Below are positions 9,985 through 19,268 of a DNA stretch of 64,000 nt, piece after piece. The notes below the pieces were generated by a model. It had not been told where the DNA came from. It worked only from the letters and a program-made list of their open reading frames with translations, and did not search any database. A program made the translations under genes and the position numbers. Source of the DNA: Candidatus Nitrosocosmicus franklandus. Its GTDB lineage: Archaea > Thermoproteota > Nitrososphaeria > Nitrososphaerales > Nitrososphaeraceae. Position 1 is the first letter of the stretch; each line of letters begins with the position of its first letter. The stretch lies in the NCBI RefSeq assembly GCF_900696045.1, contig NZ_LR216287.1:620001-684000 (forward strand). Reading direction: 5' to 3'.

Positions 9985-11097
9985 CTAAGGGATAAAGAAT
10001 TGCACTATCTCTGGTTTCTTTGCAGGAGTGTTTATTCCAAAAATGTACTGATTGTAGTCATCGCCATAGTCAAGGTTTACCTCAAATTCAGTACCCACTG
10101 GTACATCGCTGGATTTGAATGTGAATGTATATGAAATTGTTTGTCCGGCAGGGAAATATAGGCCATACGCCGTTTTGAAAATATTGTCTGGAAAGTTACT
10201 CACATTTATGGCGATCCCACCATAGGTATCTTCAGATAACTGGTTTGTTACCTGAACGATAACCTTAAAGGTTCCGCTAGAATTTGGTTGATTGGATTTG
10301 CCAGAACAAGATTCAAACCCATTATTGTATCCTTTCATAAAGTCTGGAGTATGATAACTTGGTCCCTTATCTGGCTGATTTATGTATCTATTAGATGGAT
10401 CAGATATTTTTGCATCTGAACAACCATGACTATATCCCGAATTGTAAGCGTTAATAGAAGTATTGTTTTCTTCCTTACATTCTTTCAAATCTGGATGTTT
10501 CTGACATACGAATTCTTTATACTCACAGCTCGGAAAGTCAGGATTCATTATATAACCTGGATCACATGGAACACTATCAGGGATACATTTCCCGCTTTCA
10601 TCATCTTCATGGCTATGGTATCCTAAAGGACATCTTTCATGATGTGGAAAGCATCGCTCATCCTCATTCATACCAAAGCCTTCAGGACAGTTACCGTTCT
10701 CATCTGGTGCACATTTTGGTAATGATGGATCAAACAAACAATCACCGTCAGGTTGAGAACGAGGTGATTCATTTGCCGGATTTGACTGATCCTCTACAAC
10801 TGAATTTTCGGTCAAATTTGAATCGTTACCTGTGGAATCGCTTTTAGAGAGTGATTCTTCACCAATATTTTCACCAGGATCTTCGGGCAAAGCTCCTTGC
10901 ATATCTTGAATTAAGTTTTCGTCTTGTATCTCAGTCTCATTAGATTGCCCGTATACGTTCCAGTTTGATGCACCCGAGCCCATAACAAGTATGAAAAACA
11001 ATACGAAAATTGTAAAAATAGGGACAGCATTTGCTACTTTTTGTCCTTCGCGACTATAAGACCGAATAAATATTAAAAAATTCGCTTCAAATATCAA
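9985..11097 (-). CDS. Secreted Cys-rich modular protein
   Basis: A 370-residue exported protein of unknown function. Residues 1-50 hold a basic stretch, a hydrophobic segment (FTIFVLFFILVMG) and a cleavage-like site NVYGQ. Residues 52-115 are an acidic Ser/Asn-rich linker. Residues 118-205 contain short cysteine modules (DGDCLFDPSLPKC, NGNCPEGFGMNEDERC, RCPLGYHSHEDDESGKC, PCDPGYIMNPDFPSC), with pairs of Cys and Gly-Tyr/Phe turns that look like tandem disulfide-bonded or metal-binding loops. Residues 215-260 carry SGYSHGCSDAK and YNNGFESC. The C-terminal 100 residues look like a beta-sandwich. Start chosen as the first ATG. It stands alone between two gaps. Confidence 0.75.
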   Translation of the reverse strand: MIFEANFLIFIRSYSREGQKVANAVPIFTIFVLFFILVMGSGASNWNVYGQSNETEIQDENLIQDMQGALPEDPGENIGEESLSKSDSTGNDSNLTENSVVEDQSNPANESPRSQPDGDCLFDPSLPKCAPDENGNCPEGFGMNEDERCFPHHERCPLGYHSHEDDESGKCIPDSVPCDPGYIMNPDFPSCEYKEFVCQKHPDLKECKEENNTSINAYNSGYSHGCSDAKISDPSNRYINQPDKGPSYHTPDFMKGYNNGFESCSGKSNQPNSSGTFKVIVQVTNQLSEDTYGGIAINVSNFPDNIFKTAYGLYFPAGQTISYTFTFKSSDVPVGTEFEVNLDYGDDYNQYIFGINTPAKKPEIVQFFIP

Positions 11098-11850
11098 TAT
11101 CCAAAATTAACAATTGTAATCCTAAAAGGTTTTCGAATATTGTCATAGCAAGATCTTAACTAAGAAAATCCATAATATCTATTTTGCCATATGTGTCATC
11201 TATATCACCACAATCATGAGGATAAACTCATGTTAACAGATGAAGTTATTTGTTATAAAGAATTAGGCAACCAATTTCATAAAAGGCTGTACCAATGGAG
11301 AGGTGACCAAACTCATGGCTATGTAGCAGATAATTATTAGATATATTTTACTAGTTTCAGAGAAGAACATACGGTATTGTCTAACCATCACATCAATTGC
11401 TCAAAGAGGAATAACTTAGCATAAGAGTAAAAAAATATGTAACTCGAATTTAAAAGTTCATTTTGAGGTGAATAATCCAAGGTCAAAAACGAAAAGAGAG
11501 CAAAATACATCATAAAACCAAGTCGGTAGGATGAAAAAACATTGCTCCTAAATAACCACCTACACGATTTCTTTGGAACTACATTCTTGACATAATGTCT
11601 GGGCACCGTAGTGATAACCAGAATTGTTTTTTCGCATTAATTCAATATGATAAATTTAATTGTTGTAATAAGAAGTTCCTTTGGTATTTAAGATCAGATA
11701 CCAAGAACAAATTAAGTATATGTAAAACTTAGTTCAAATCTTTAAAATATCTGAAAAAATTGGTGTAAATATTTACCTCGATCCGAGAGTTTTAAGAATA
11801 TATTAAGACTCTAATGCAACAAAACACTAAAAGATAATCAGATATGTAGT
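11098..11850 (+). other. Gene-poor region
   Basis: About 750 bases with no convincing gene. A minus-strand frame at 11388-11606 (72 codons) lacks any family resemblance and may be a remnant. No RNA gene or repeat seen. Confidence 0.4.
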
Positions 11851-12048
11851 ATGTACATTGAAATATCAGAATCCAAAGAAGATTTTGAGAAATTAGAGAA
11901 ATTGAAGAGCAATTTTGACTGGTTTTACACCAATTATGAAGAATTGAGAAGTGACTATATCAATCAATATGTGACAGTTAAAGAGAATAGACGTTCGGAT
12001 AATGATTATGATTTTGAAAAATTTCTAAAAAGGGCTCTGTTCACTTAA
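11851..12048 (+). pseudogene. DUF5678-like protein truncated by an insertion sequence
   Basis: About 60 genuine residues, then the frame runs into the left end of the insertion sequence at 12032; the last codons (ALFT) and the stop are IS sequence. The visible part has the DUF5678 look: a helix, then YEELRSDYINQYVTVKENR followed by a Leu/Asp-rich helix. The family is common in archaea with no known function. Continuation on the far side of the IS was not found, so the 3' end seems to have been lost rather than just split. Confidence 0.55.
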
Positions 12049-12703
12049 TATGTTTTATTTCATTGTTATGATAGTCTACAAAGAGCCGCAGCCAATTCCG
12101 TACATGCTTTAACTTGCAGTTCTTTATTCTACAAGGAAAGTAGTCATCGAAACTTTCGGTTCTATCCTTTATGTATTGCATCTTTCTTTCAATCAGACTT
12201 TTCTCCAGAGAGGAATGAATGTGATGATCGAGATTTAAGAATCTACAGGCCATTGGATACCAAGTACCTCTATCATCAGTCGAAACTGGATGAATTCCAT
12301 GAATCTTGACTAAACCTGAAATGAATCTTTCAGCTACAAACATGTTTCTTTAGAGATAGACAGTGCGAGAATTTGCCTGTTTTCTGTCTGGTTCAGTTGC
12401 AACCCAGAGCCAGACAAACTCTGATCCCACATTCAACATGGTCTCATCTATTATATACTCTAGAACTCTTCTTCTAGTTGACTTCAGCTTTTGAGGCCTG
12501 TATTTTTGAATCCAATTCCAGATGGAGACATGGTTTCTTTTATACATCTGAGACAATCTTTCCGAGGCTTTTCTTAAAGATAAACCTGAAAAGTACAAAT
12601 GCAACCCATAATATACATACCTTGAAGGTGTTCTGTTTCTGCTAATCATAAAAGAAATAGGACATCTTCAAGCTATAGGCTTATCGTTAACTGAACAGAG
12701 CCC
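12032..12703 (-). mobile_element. 672-bp insertion sequence, decayed copy
   Basis: Bounded by inverted repeats that begin GGGCTCTGTTCA at each end (the first 17 bases match with one difference). Same length and organisation as the copy at 13321-13992, but inverted. Its transposase is frameshifted. The flanks (TCTAAAAA left, TGTCAATT right) do not form a target duplication, which points to a deletion or rearrangement beside this copy. Confidence 0.88.
12041..12649 (-). pseudogene. Frameshifted DDE transposase of the 672-bp IS
   Basis: Two minus-strand frames (12350-12649 and 12041-12343) together equal the 202-residue transposase of the intact copy. The break is near 12350: an extra base after the EPDRKQ region shifts the frame to a stop, and two bases are missing a little downstream. 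The second part also has RGTWYP where the intact copy has GGTWYP. The mutation separates the first catalytic Asp (DET) from the second Asp and the Glu, so it cannot be active. Confidence 0.88.
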
Positions 12704-12705
12704 TG

Positions 12706-13026
12706 TCAATTATATGAGAGGTTTAAATCAGAGGACTCTCCATCAGTTAAATTTCTTATGAATGATTCAAAAGGTTTCGCATCATCATAACTGAAAATAC
12801 TAAATTCTAAAAGATTCAATAACGTGTGTTTTTCTCGAGGATTCGAGTATTCCTTATCGATATAATCTAAAAGTTCTTGATTCTTTTGTTTGATATCACT
12901 AATTAGTCTATAAAGGTTTTGCAATCTCTTCATCAATTCAGGGTCCGACTGATTGGAAATTGACGAATCATATCGAAGGTTCTCATGTACTGGAGATAAG
13001 ATGTCGATCTCAAACAACATTGCCAT
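12706..13026 (-). CDS. Small hypothetical protein between IS copies
   Basis: A 106-residue frame with no recognised family. It has a helical, possibly coiled-coil middle (LMKRLQNLYRLISDIKQKNQELLDYI is the core region, described here in part) and a Leu-rich stretch LLNLLEFSIFSYDDAKPF. Its stop codon is two bases outside the right end of the decayed IS. A neighbouring fragment at 13113-13320 has a similar Leu-rich run, so both may come from one family. Confidence 0.4.
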   Translation of the reverse strand: MAMLFEIDILSPVHENLRYDSSISNQSDPELMKRLQNLYRLISDIKQKNQELLDYIDKEYSNPREKHTLLNLLEFSIFSYDDAKPFESFIRNLTDGESSDLNLSYN

Positions 13027-13112
13027 CTTAATATCTTTAGATATATTTAAATTGCATGTTTATGCCAATTACACCTACTAATTAGCAAGATTCTCTTTAC
13101 CTAAATCCTACT

Positions 13113-13320
13113 TTACATTAAAGAAATTGGATAAAAAAGGATATTATATGTAGCAGGAAAGGAATTGCTAGTCGGATTCAAGAAACGACTTTTCCGGACA
13201 TCATCTCGAGTAGAGATCTCAATGAGATCCAATAACGCCAGATAGACTAATCTCGATTGGGAACAGTCAATAGAAGGTGAATTTTCTTGCACCAATATTA
13301 ATTCATGTAATGTCCTAAAA
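13113..13320 (-). pseudogene. Fragment of a small gene split by the intact IS
   Basis: A minus-strand frame (LHELILVQENSPSIDCSQSR is part of it) runs without a stop into the left end of the IS at 13321. If the IS and one copy of the 6-base duplication are removed, the frame continues upstream through SYNTF to a TTG/GTG start, giving about 77 codons. No family recognised. It appears to be an old gene interrupted by the insertion. Confidence 0.35.
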
Positions 13321-13992
13321 GGGCTCTGTTCATTTAACGATAAACCTATAGCTTGAAGATGTCCTATTTCTTTTATGATTAGCAGAAACAGAACACCTTC
13401 AAGGTATGTATATTATGGGTTGCATTTGTACTTTTCAGGTTTATCTTTAAGAAAAGCCTCGGAAAGATTGTCTCAGATGTATAAAAGAAACCATGTCTCC
13501 ATCTGGAATTGGATTCAAAAATACAGGCCTCAAAAATTGAAAGCATCAAGAAGAAGAATTCTAGAATATATTGTAGACGAGACAATGTTGAAGGTAGGGT
13601 CAGAATACATCTGGCTTTGGGTGGCGATAGAGCCTGCAAACAGACAGATCCTCGCACTTTCTATATCCAAAGAGAGAAACATGTTTGTTGCAGAAAGATA
13701 TCTTTCTAATTTGATCAAAGTTCATGGAAAGCACCCAGTTTCGACTGATGATGGAGGTACTTGGTATCCAATGGCCTGTAGATTCTTAAATCTCGATCAC
13801 CATATTCATTCTTCTTACGAGAAAAGTGTAATCGAAAGAACGATGCAATATATCAAGGATAGAACCGAAAGTTTCGATGATTACTTTCCTTGTAGAATAA
13901 AGAACTGCAAGTTAAAGCATGTACGGAATTGGCTGCGGCTCTTTGTAGACTATCATAACAATGAAATAAAACATGTTAACTGAACAGAGCCC
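13321..13992 (+). mobile_element. 672-bp insertion sequence, intact copy
   Basis: Ends are inverted repeats starting GGGCTCTGTTCA, 18 bases with one mismatch. The element is flanked on both sides by CTAAAA (13315-13320 and 13993-13998), an apparent 6-base target duplication. It carries one complete transposase gene. It is inverted relative to the dead copy 617 bases away, so recombination between them would invert the middle segment. I would place it near the IS6-type small DDE elements seen in thaumarchaea; the family name is inference. Confidence 0.9.
13375..13983 (+). CDS. DDE transposase of the 672-bp IS
   Basis: A complete 202-residue transposase. An N-terminal helix-turn-helix region (GLSLRKASERLSQMYKRNHVS) is followed by a DDE core: Asp in VDETM near residue 69, Asp in STDDGG near residue 123, and Glu in IERTMQYIKDRTE near residue 158. 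A basic C-terminal helix follows (NWLRLFVDYHNNEIKH). The stop codon lies inside the right terminal repeat. It cuts and joins the IS ends and should be functional as far as can be seen. Confidence 0.92.
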   Translation: MISRNRTPSRYVYYGLHLYFSGLSLRKASERLSQMYKRNHVSIWNWIQKYRPQKLKASRRRILEYIVDETMLKVGSEYIWLWVAIEPANRQILALSISKERNMFVAERYLSNLIKVHGKHPVSTDDGGTWYPMACRFLNLDHHIHSSYEKSVIERTMQYIKDRTESFDDYFPCRIKNCKLKHVRNWLRLFVDYHNNEIKHVN

Positions 13993-14778
13993 CTAAAAGT
14001 GTTGTAAGAAATGATAGTCACCAATATCTACTCACAACTCTAGCCATTGTAAGTATATTCATCGAGCAAATCTCAAAAACTTTAGCGCTTTACATAAATT
14101 TGGAGAGGCAATTAAAAGTTAGTTTTTGACCCAATAAATCAAGACAATGAATTAACATTCAATATTAGAGAATTGTTAAACTAATAGAAAAGTCGGGTCT
14201 TGCATCAATGGCGAATGTGGAATTAGAGATGCAAGACCCCTATGAAATTATTGGAGTTATTTGATACTATGATTTCGCATTTATAAGTAAGATGTATCTC
14301 CAATTATGTTTAACTATGGGTACTATTTAGTACTGAACACCATAAAGTAATTCACATCATTTGATCTATTGATATGATGCCATATTAGGGATCATGATTG
14401 TATAATCATATACTCCATAAGTTTTATTCCTGATTCCTCAAGTTTTCCATAATCATCAAAGACTTTAGATATAATTTTTGTGAACTATTTGGAACTTGGT
14501 TTCTATCGGTTCCTATGAGCATAACTTCAGGAGTATTAATTCCAAAACCATCAATATCTCATCTGTTGATATCTTGATTATCTCTAATGGAGTATCAACA
14601 GGAATCGGATAAAATTCAATTCCATTTATGGGCTCGGATTGCAATAAGAATCTAGAAATGATTGTATGTTTCCGAAGTATTAATAATAAGATATTTAACA
14701 ACTGATTCAGATGCGGATTGCAAAAGAAAGATAAAGGATACATAACTAATTGAATTTTTGATAGAAAATAAATAGAGG
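13993..14778 (+). other. Gene-poor region with remnants
   Basis: No intact gene. A minus-strand stretch around 14470-14700 reads IEFYPIPVDTPLEIIKISTDE and, after a frame change near 14550, DGFGINTPEVMLIGTDRNQV, which looks like part of a decayed protein-coding gene of unknown type. A perfect stem-loop is listed separately. Confidence 0.4.
14195..14239. repeat. Stem-loop with perfect 12-bp arms
   Basis: GGGTCTTGCATC (14195-14206) is repeated as its exact reverse complement at 14228-14239, with a 21-base loop. It is the most GC-rich spot in a very AT-rich gap and has no T-run directly after it. It may be a small structured RNA, a protein site or the scar of a mobile element. Confidence 0.6.
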
Positions 14779-15109
14779 TTATATTATCGCAGGGCTAAGC
14801 GGAAGTGCTGCGGCTACGAAAAGGAATGTGATTTCACTACTGGTGTAAATTTGTGTGGAATTGTTACCTAAAAATGACTCCAAAGCATCAGAACCCCTAC
14901 GGCTTCAGACAATTTATCTGAACCACACATTTCTCTGAAATGATCTATAGTTGCATCGTTAGAGGTAAATGTATTATTTGTTTGGCAGGAGCAAAGCATA
15001 GGAGACTTTAGTGTTCTCATGTACTTCACTTAAACCGCACTGTTCTCTGATATTGTTAATATCTAAACTAAAATCGAATGCATTCCCCTGTGAGAAGACT
15101 GTTGAACTT
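14779..15109 (-). pseudogene. Decayed gene for a Cys-containing, membrane-anchored protein
   Basis: Three minus-strand frames join smoothly: SSTVFSQGNAFDFSLDINN followed by REQCGLSEVHENTKVSYA, then (shift near 14990) CSCQTNNTFTSNDATIDHF and REMCGSDKLSEAVG, then (shift near 14905) GSDALESFLGNNSTQIYTS and a hydrophobic end FLFVAAALPLSPAII before TAA at 14779. The motif RE.CG occurs twice, suggesting a repeat. The last 15 residues look like a C-terminal membrane anchor. I do not recognise the family. The coherent joins make a real former gene more likely than chance. Confidence 0.45.
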
Positions 15110-15525
15110 AATGATCATAATCTAATGGTTACAGTTGGAGACATGTAAAAATAGTTTAAATTGGCTAGTCTTTAATTTCGCAGAATTTATCTCAGTCTTT
15201 TAATTTATTAGAAGTATTATTGATAATGATTACATAAAATGTTAGGTTAATTGTATATATAATATTTAATGCTAGTCATCGCATAGGACCTCGGGATTCC
15301 ATTTCTGAAAATAGAGGGATGTGAAGTGGAGAAACAAGAGGTTCAAATCCGGCACTTAACAATTCCCATGTTTTGATATTGTTCTATTAGCGAGAAAATC
15401 AGACTATTACTCTATGCATTGTGAAATACCTTATACAAAATCATACAAATTGTATACAATTTCAAATGAAAATTCAGAGATAGAAGCGGGTTCAATTCAG
15501 GAGCCTTCTTTTGGTCGTATAAGAA

Positions 15526-15600
15526 AGCCTTGGGCGGGAATTGAACCCGCGACCTTTGCCTTACCAAGGCAACGCTCTGGCCAGGCTGAGCTACCAAGGC
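15526..15600 (-). tRNA. tRNA-Thr(GGT)
   Basis: A complete 75-base cloverleaf on the minus strand without intron: acceptor GCCTTGG with CCAAGGC and discriminator T, D-stem GCTC-GAGC, anticodon arm TTGCC-TTGGTAA-GGCAA (anticodon GGT) and T-arm GCGGG-TTCAATT-CCCGC. It reads ACC/ACU threonine codons. Confidence 0.95.
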
Positions 15601-15813
15601 AGATCACTATAAAAAAATTGTTCACTTAATTTAACCATTTCCATTGTAATTTCATCAATCAATAGATTTGGAATAATTACAGCAAATTGGCTTTACTATC
15701 TTTAATGTTGTAAAATAAAAATACAGGCACGTTATTAGATGGGTTATTTATATAACACTATCTTTCATATATGTAGTACAATAAACCCCGAATATCGCAC
15801 ATAATTGTGTACG

Positions 15814-16272
15814 TTAATTTGCAATATCGTTCATTTCGAGAACATTCCTAAGAGATCTAAATCTATTATAATCATCAAGCAATATCTTTGCCAGATTTCT
15901 GGCAATATCGGTTACACTTATGACACCTATAATTCGGTTATCAGATTCCATTACTGGTAAGCGCTTAATCTTGTTTGACCTCATGATTCTAGAGGCAGTA
16001 TCAACGGAATCATAAGCCATTATAGTTATTAATGGTGAAGACATGATGTCCTCTACTAATACTTTACTTGCGTTTAAATTTTCAAGACATACACGCTTAA
16101 TTAAGTCTCTTTCGGTAATAATCCCGATAGGGGTCATATCTTTGTCGATGACTAGAACAGATCCAATTCTATGTTTAGTCAACAGGGTAGCTACATCGTG
16201 AGCAGTATTATTAGAATATGCTTTAATTGTGAGGGGTTCGCGCGCAGACATTATTTCGCTTACTGTACTCAT
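15814..16272 (-). CDS. CBS domain pair protein
   Basis: A 152-residue stand-alone pair of CBS domains. The first (about residues 8-65) contains DVATLLTKHRIGSVLVIDKD and GIITERDLIKR. The second (about 72-130) has DTASRIMRSNKIKRLPVME and GVISVTDIARN. Such pairs bind adenine nucleotides or related ligands in the cleft between the domains and act as cytosolic sensors. No catalytic domain is attached, so the partner is unknown. It is divergent from the DNA ligase gene, with a short shared promoter region. Confidence 0.92.
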   Translation of the reverse strand: MSTVSEIMSAREPLTIKAYSNNTAHDVATLLTKHRIGSVLVIDKDMTPIGIITERDLIKRVCLENLNASKVLVEDIMSSPLITIMAYDSVDTASRIMRSNKIKRLPVMESDNRIIGVISVTDIARNLAKILLDDYNRFRSLRNVLEMNDIAN

Positions 16273-16419
16273 ACTTTATAATAGCGTAAAGCATATAAAT
16301 ATAAAAACTATAGCCGTCCTTCACAACCGTTTCCAAATAATCGGCTTGCAAGAAGTTTATACGTAAGAAAAGAAAGGCAATATTCAAATCCAATATTCCA
16401 ACTTTCTAATACAATAGTT

Positions 16420-18171
16420 ATGCTATTCTTAGAACTAGCTCAAACCTTCGAGAAAATGGAAAAAACGAGCAGTAGATTAGACTTGACACAATATTTAGTA
16501 GAACTAATGAAAGTAACACCATCCAACATAATTGACAAAGTTATATATTTGATTCAAGGAAAGCTTGGACCAGACCACAGCTCAAAGGAATTAGGAATAG
16601 CTGAAAAAATGGTTATACGATCTTTGTCACTTGCTACTGGCATATCATCGTCGGAAATAAAGTTAAAATTTAATGAAATTGGTGATTTGGGAGATGTAGT
16701 GTACAAGTTAAATTACAATAAATCCCAAAGTACTTTATTTAGCGAACCTCTCACAGTTGAAAGAGTATTTGACACATTAACGAAAATCGCAAACACTTCC
16801 GGAACAGGTTCTTTGAATTTGAAGATTAGGTATATCACTAGCCTACTAAATAATGTGTCAAATCTAGAAGCAAAGTATTTACTGAAACTAATTTTAGGGA
16901 ACTTGAGATTGGGAATAGCAAACTACACCTTAATGGATGCACTAGCTATAGGATTTACACACGATAAGGGAAATAGAGTCATATTGGAAAAAGCTTTCAA
17001 CGTATCTAGTGATTTGGGAAATATAGCACGAATATTAGCTCAGGGATCCATTGAGGAAGTTCAATCAATTTCAGTCTCTTTATTCATACCAGTTAGGCCT
17101 ATGCTAGCAGAAAGAGCAGCGGATTCAAAAGAAGCTTTAAGCAAAATCAAAGGTAAGTGTTTAGCAGAATTTAAGATCGATGGAGAAAGAGTACAGGTTC
17201 ACAAGAGAGGAACAAGGATTGAACTATTCACTAGAAGCTTGGAAAACATCACATCACATTTCCCAGAAATCGTAAAGATGTTTACCGATCTGGATGTAGA
17301 TAACTTTATTGTAGAAGGAGAGGTTGTAGCGATTAATCCACATGATCAAAAATTTCTACCATTTCAAAGTTTAATGCGTAGAAGGAGAAAGCACGATATT
17401 CAACAAGCGATGGAAGCATATCCAGTAATATTGAATCTGTTTGACATATTGTACCATAATGGTAATGATTTAATGAACTTGGTATTTGAGGAAAGAAGAA
17501 AAATCCTGGAGATTAATTTCGGAAATATCAAAAGCGATCGTCTTAAACTTGTAAACCAAAAAAGAGTTTCAAATATCGATGAAATTGATAATTTTATGGC
17601 AGAGTCCTTGGACAGCGGTTGCGAAGGTTTGATGCTGAAAGATTCTAATAGCAGATATAGAGCGGGTGCCCGAGAATGGGCATGGATAAAATTGAAGAAA
17701 GAGTATGCAGGGACAATTACTGATTCCGTAGATTTGGTAGTTTTGGGAGCTTTATACGGAAAAGGTAGACGTGTAGGTAAGTACGGAGCCTTATTATTAG
17801 GTTCATATAGCAAAGAAGAAGACACCTTTTACACAATATGCAAGGTTGGTACTGGTTTTAAGGATGATGCCCTCTCTGTATTGTATGATACACTCAGCAA
17901 ACAGATAATTCACAAGAAACATCCTAGAGTGCAATCAGGCAATGTTCACATGGATGTCTGGTTTGAACCAAGTGTAGTTTTGGAAATCATTTCTCCTGAA
18001 ATAACTCTAAGTCCTGTTTACACAACAGGAAGAAACATGATTAAACCAGGATACGGGTTGGCACTCAGGTTTCCAAAATTTTCTGGCAACATTAGAGAAG
18101 ACAAGTCTCCTGAGGACATTACAACTGTGGAGGAAATAATAGACCTTTACAATAATCAATTCAAACAATGA
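16420..18171 (+). CDS. lig: ATP-dependent DNA ligase
   Basis: A 583-residue archaeal replicative ligase. Residues 1-210 form the helical DNA-binding domain. The nucleotidyltransferase core holds the adenylation motif KIDGER with the reactive lysine at residue 252, followed by FTRSLENIT, VEGEVVA, EGLMLKD (motif IV) and WIKLKKEY (motif V). The C-terminal OB domain ends with the ALRFPKF motif typical of family members. It joins Okazaki fragments and repair nicks, probably together with PCNA. ATG start and length agree with archaeal ligases. Confidence 0.97.
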   Translation: MLFLELAQTFEKMEKTSSRLDLTQYLVELMKVTPSNIIDKVIYLIQGKLGPDHSSKELGIAEKMVIRSLSLATGISSSEIKLKFNEIGDLGDVVYKLNYNKSQSTLFSEPLTVERVFDTLTKIANTSGTGSLNLKIRYITSLLNNVSNLEAKYLLKLILGNLRLGIANYTLMDALAIGFTHDKGNRVILEKAFNVSSDLGNIARILAQGSIEEVQSISVSLFIPVRPMLAERAADSKEALSKIKGKCLAEFKIDGERVQVHKRGTRIELFTRSLENITSHFPEIVKMFTDLDVDNFIVEGEVVAINPHDQKFLPFQSLMRRRRKHDIQQAMEAYPVILNLFDILYHNGNDLMNLVFEERRKILEINFGNIKSDRLKLVNQKRVSNIDEIDNFMAESLDSGCEGLMLKDSNSRYRAGAREWAWIKLKKEYAGTITDSVDLVVLGALYGKGRRVGKYGALLLGSYSKEEDTFYTICKVGTGFKDDALSVLYDTLSKQIIHKKHPRVQSGNVHMDVWFEPSVVLEIISPEITLSPVYTTGRNMIKPGYGLALRFPKFSGNIREDKSPEDITTVEEIIDLYNNQFKQ

Positions 18172-18341
18172 ATCCGATCTAATCGCAAGAACTTTGGTTT
18201 GCAAATACCTGTAAAAAATTCAAAAAATGCAAATTGATTGAACCGATTTGATCCTCAGTTGTGAATCTCTTCATCAAAATAGAACAAACATATTGATAAA
18301 GCATTATAAAATCTTAAATTTATCTCTGAATAATAGGTCCT

Positions 18342-19181
18342 GTGATTTCTCGTAACGAGATTTACTGTGAGGATTGCATTACGTTCATGGAAAAGATTAG
18401 AGTAAATAACGATTTAAAGATTGATGTTATAGTAACATCACCTCCTTATAATATAGGTAAAAAATACAACGTCTATAAAGATAATATCAACGAGAATGAT
18501 TATCTAGAATGGCTTTACAGAATTGCCGAAAAAAGTTACTCCATATTAAAGCCTAATGGATCTTTTTTTTTAAACATTGCAGAGCGATCAACAAATCCTT
18601 TAATTCCATTTCGTGCAGTAACTAAATTCTTGTGTGCGGGTTATAAAATACAAAATACCATACATTGGATAAAATCGATTTCAGTTGAGAAGGAGGACAT
18701 TGGAAATACCAATCCTGTACACAATGATGGGTTCTCAATTGGTCATTATAAACCAATTAGGAGTAACAGGTTCTTAACTAATACTCATGAATATGTTTTC
18801 CATTTTACTAAGACAGGAAATCTACCTATTGACAAGTTATCAATAGGAGTACCTTACCAGGATAAGACAAATGTTAAAAGATGGCAATCCGTAAATCAGG
18901 ATAAAAGAGATAGAGGAAATGTATGGTTTATTACATATCCTACAATACGACGAGAAAGATCCCATCCTGCAGTATTCCCTCAAAAATTGGCTAGATTATG
19001 TATAAAACTCCATGGATGTAATAAAAAAGATTTCATTGTTTACGATCCTTTTATGGGGATAGGTAACACTGCATTGGCCTGTATCGATCTAGGGATAGAC
19101 TATGTAGGTACTGAAATAGACAATAATTATATCGAATATGCCAGAAAGGTAATTTCAAAGAAAAAAAATTCACATCAATAG
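18342..19181 (+). CDS. DNA methyltransferase, beta class, probably N4-cytosine
   Basis: A 279-residue SAM-dependent DNA methyltransferase. The catalytic motif SPPYN is at residues 33-37 and the SAM-binding motif FMGIGN starts near residue 237, followed by GTEIDNNYIEYA. Catalytic motif first and SAM motif last, with the target-recognition region between, is the beta-class order. SPPY (rather than DPPY) favours N4-methylcytosine, although N6-adenine cannot be excluded. GTG start. No restriction endonuclease gene lies beside it, so it is an orphan enzyme for marking or regulation, or a remnant of a restriction system. Confidence 0.88.
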   Translation: MISRNEIYCEDCITFMEKIRVNNDLKIDVIVTSPPYNIGKKYNVYKDNINENDYLEWLYRIAEKSYSILKPNGSFFLNIAERSTNPLIPFRAVTKFLCAGYKIQNTIHWIKSISVEKEDIGNTNPVHNDGFSIGHYKPIRSNRFLTNTHEYVFHFTKTGNLPIDKLSIGVPYQDKTNVKRWQSVNQDKRDRGNVWFITYPTIRRERSHPAVFPQKLARLCIKLHGCNKKDFIVYDPFMGIGNTALACIDLGIDYVGTEIDNNYIEYARKVISKKKNSHQ

Positions 19182-19268
19182 ATAGAATCCTCCATGCAGG
19201 TCTACAAAATAAACATACATAAAAAAAGAATGCTAATTCTTTTATTTCAACAAGATCATAGCACGTCC

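Noticed and set aside
11388-11606. 72-codon minus-strand frame
   Set aside because: No motif, no neighbour and no conserved-looking start; too weak to list as a gene.
12032-13992. Composite transposon carrying cargo between the two IS copies
   Set aside because: The dead copy has no target duplication and the intact copy has its own duplication on both sides, so the copies inserted separately; the middle holds only small unknown or broken frames.
15286-15352. A tRNA-like stretch with GAGGTTCAAATCCGGC
   Set aside because: The T-loop matches but the T-stem makes only two pairs and no acceptor, D or anticodon arms could be found.
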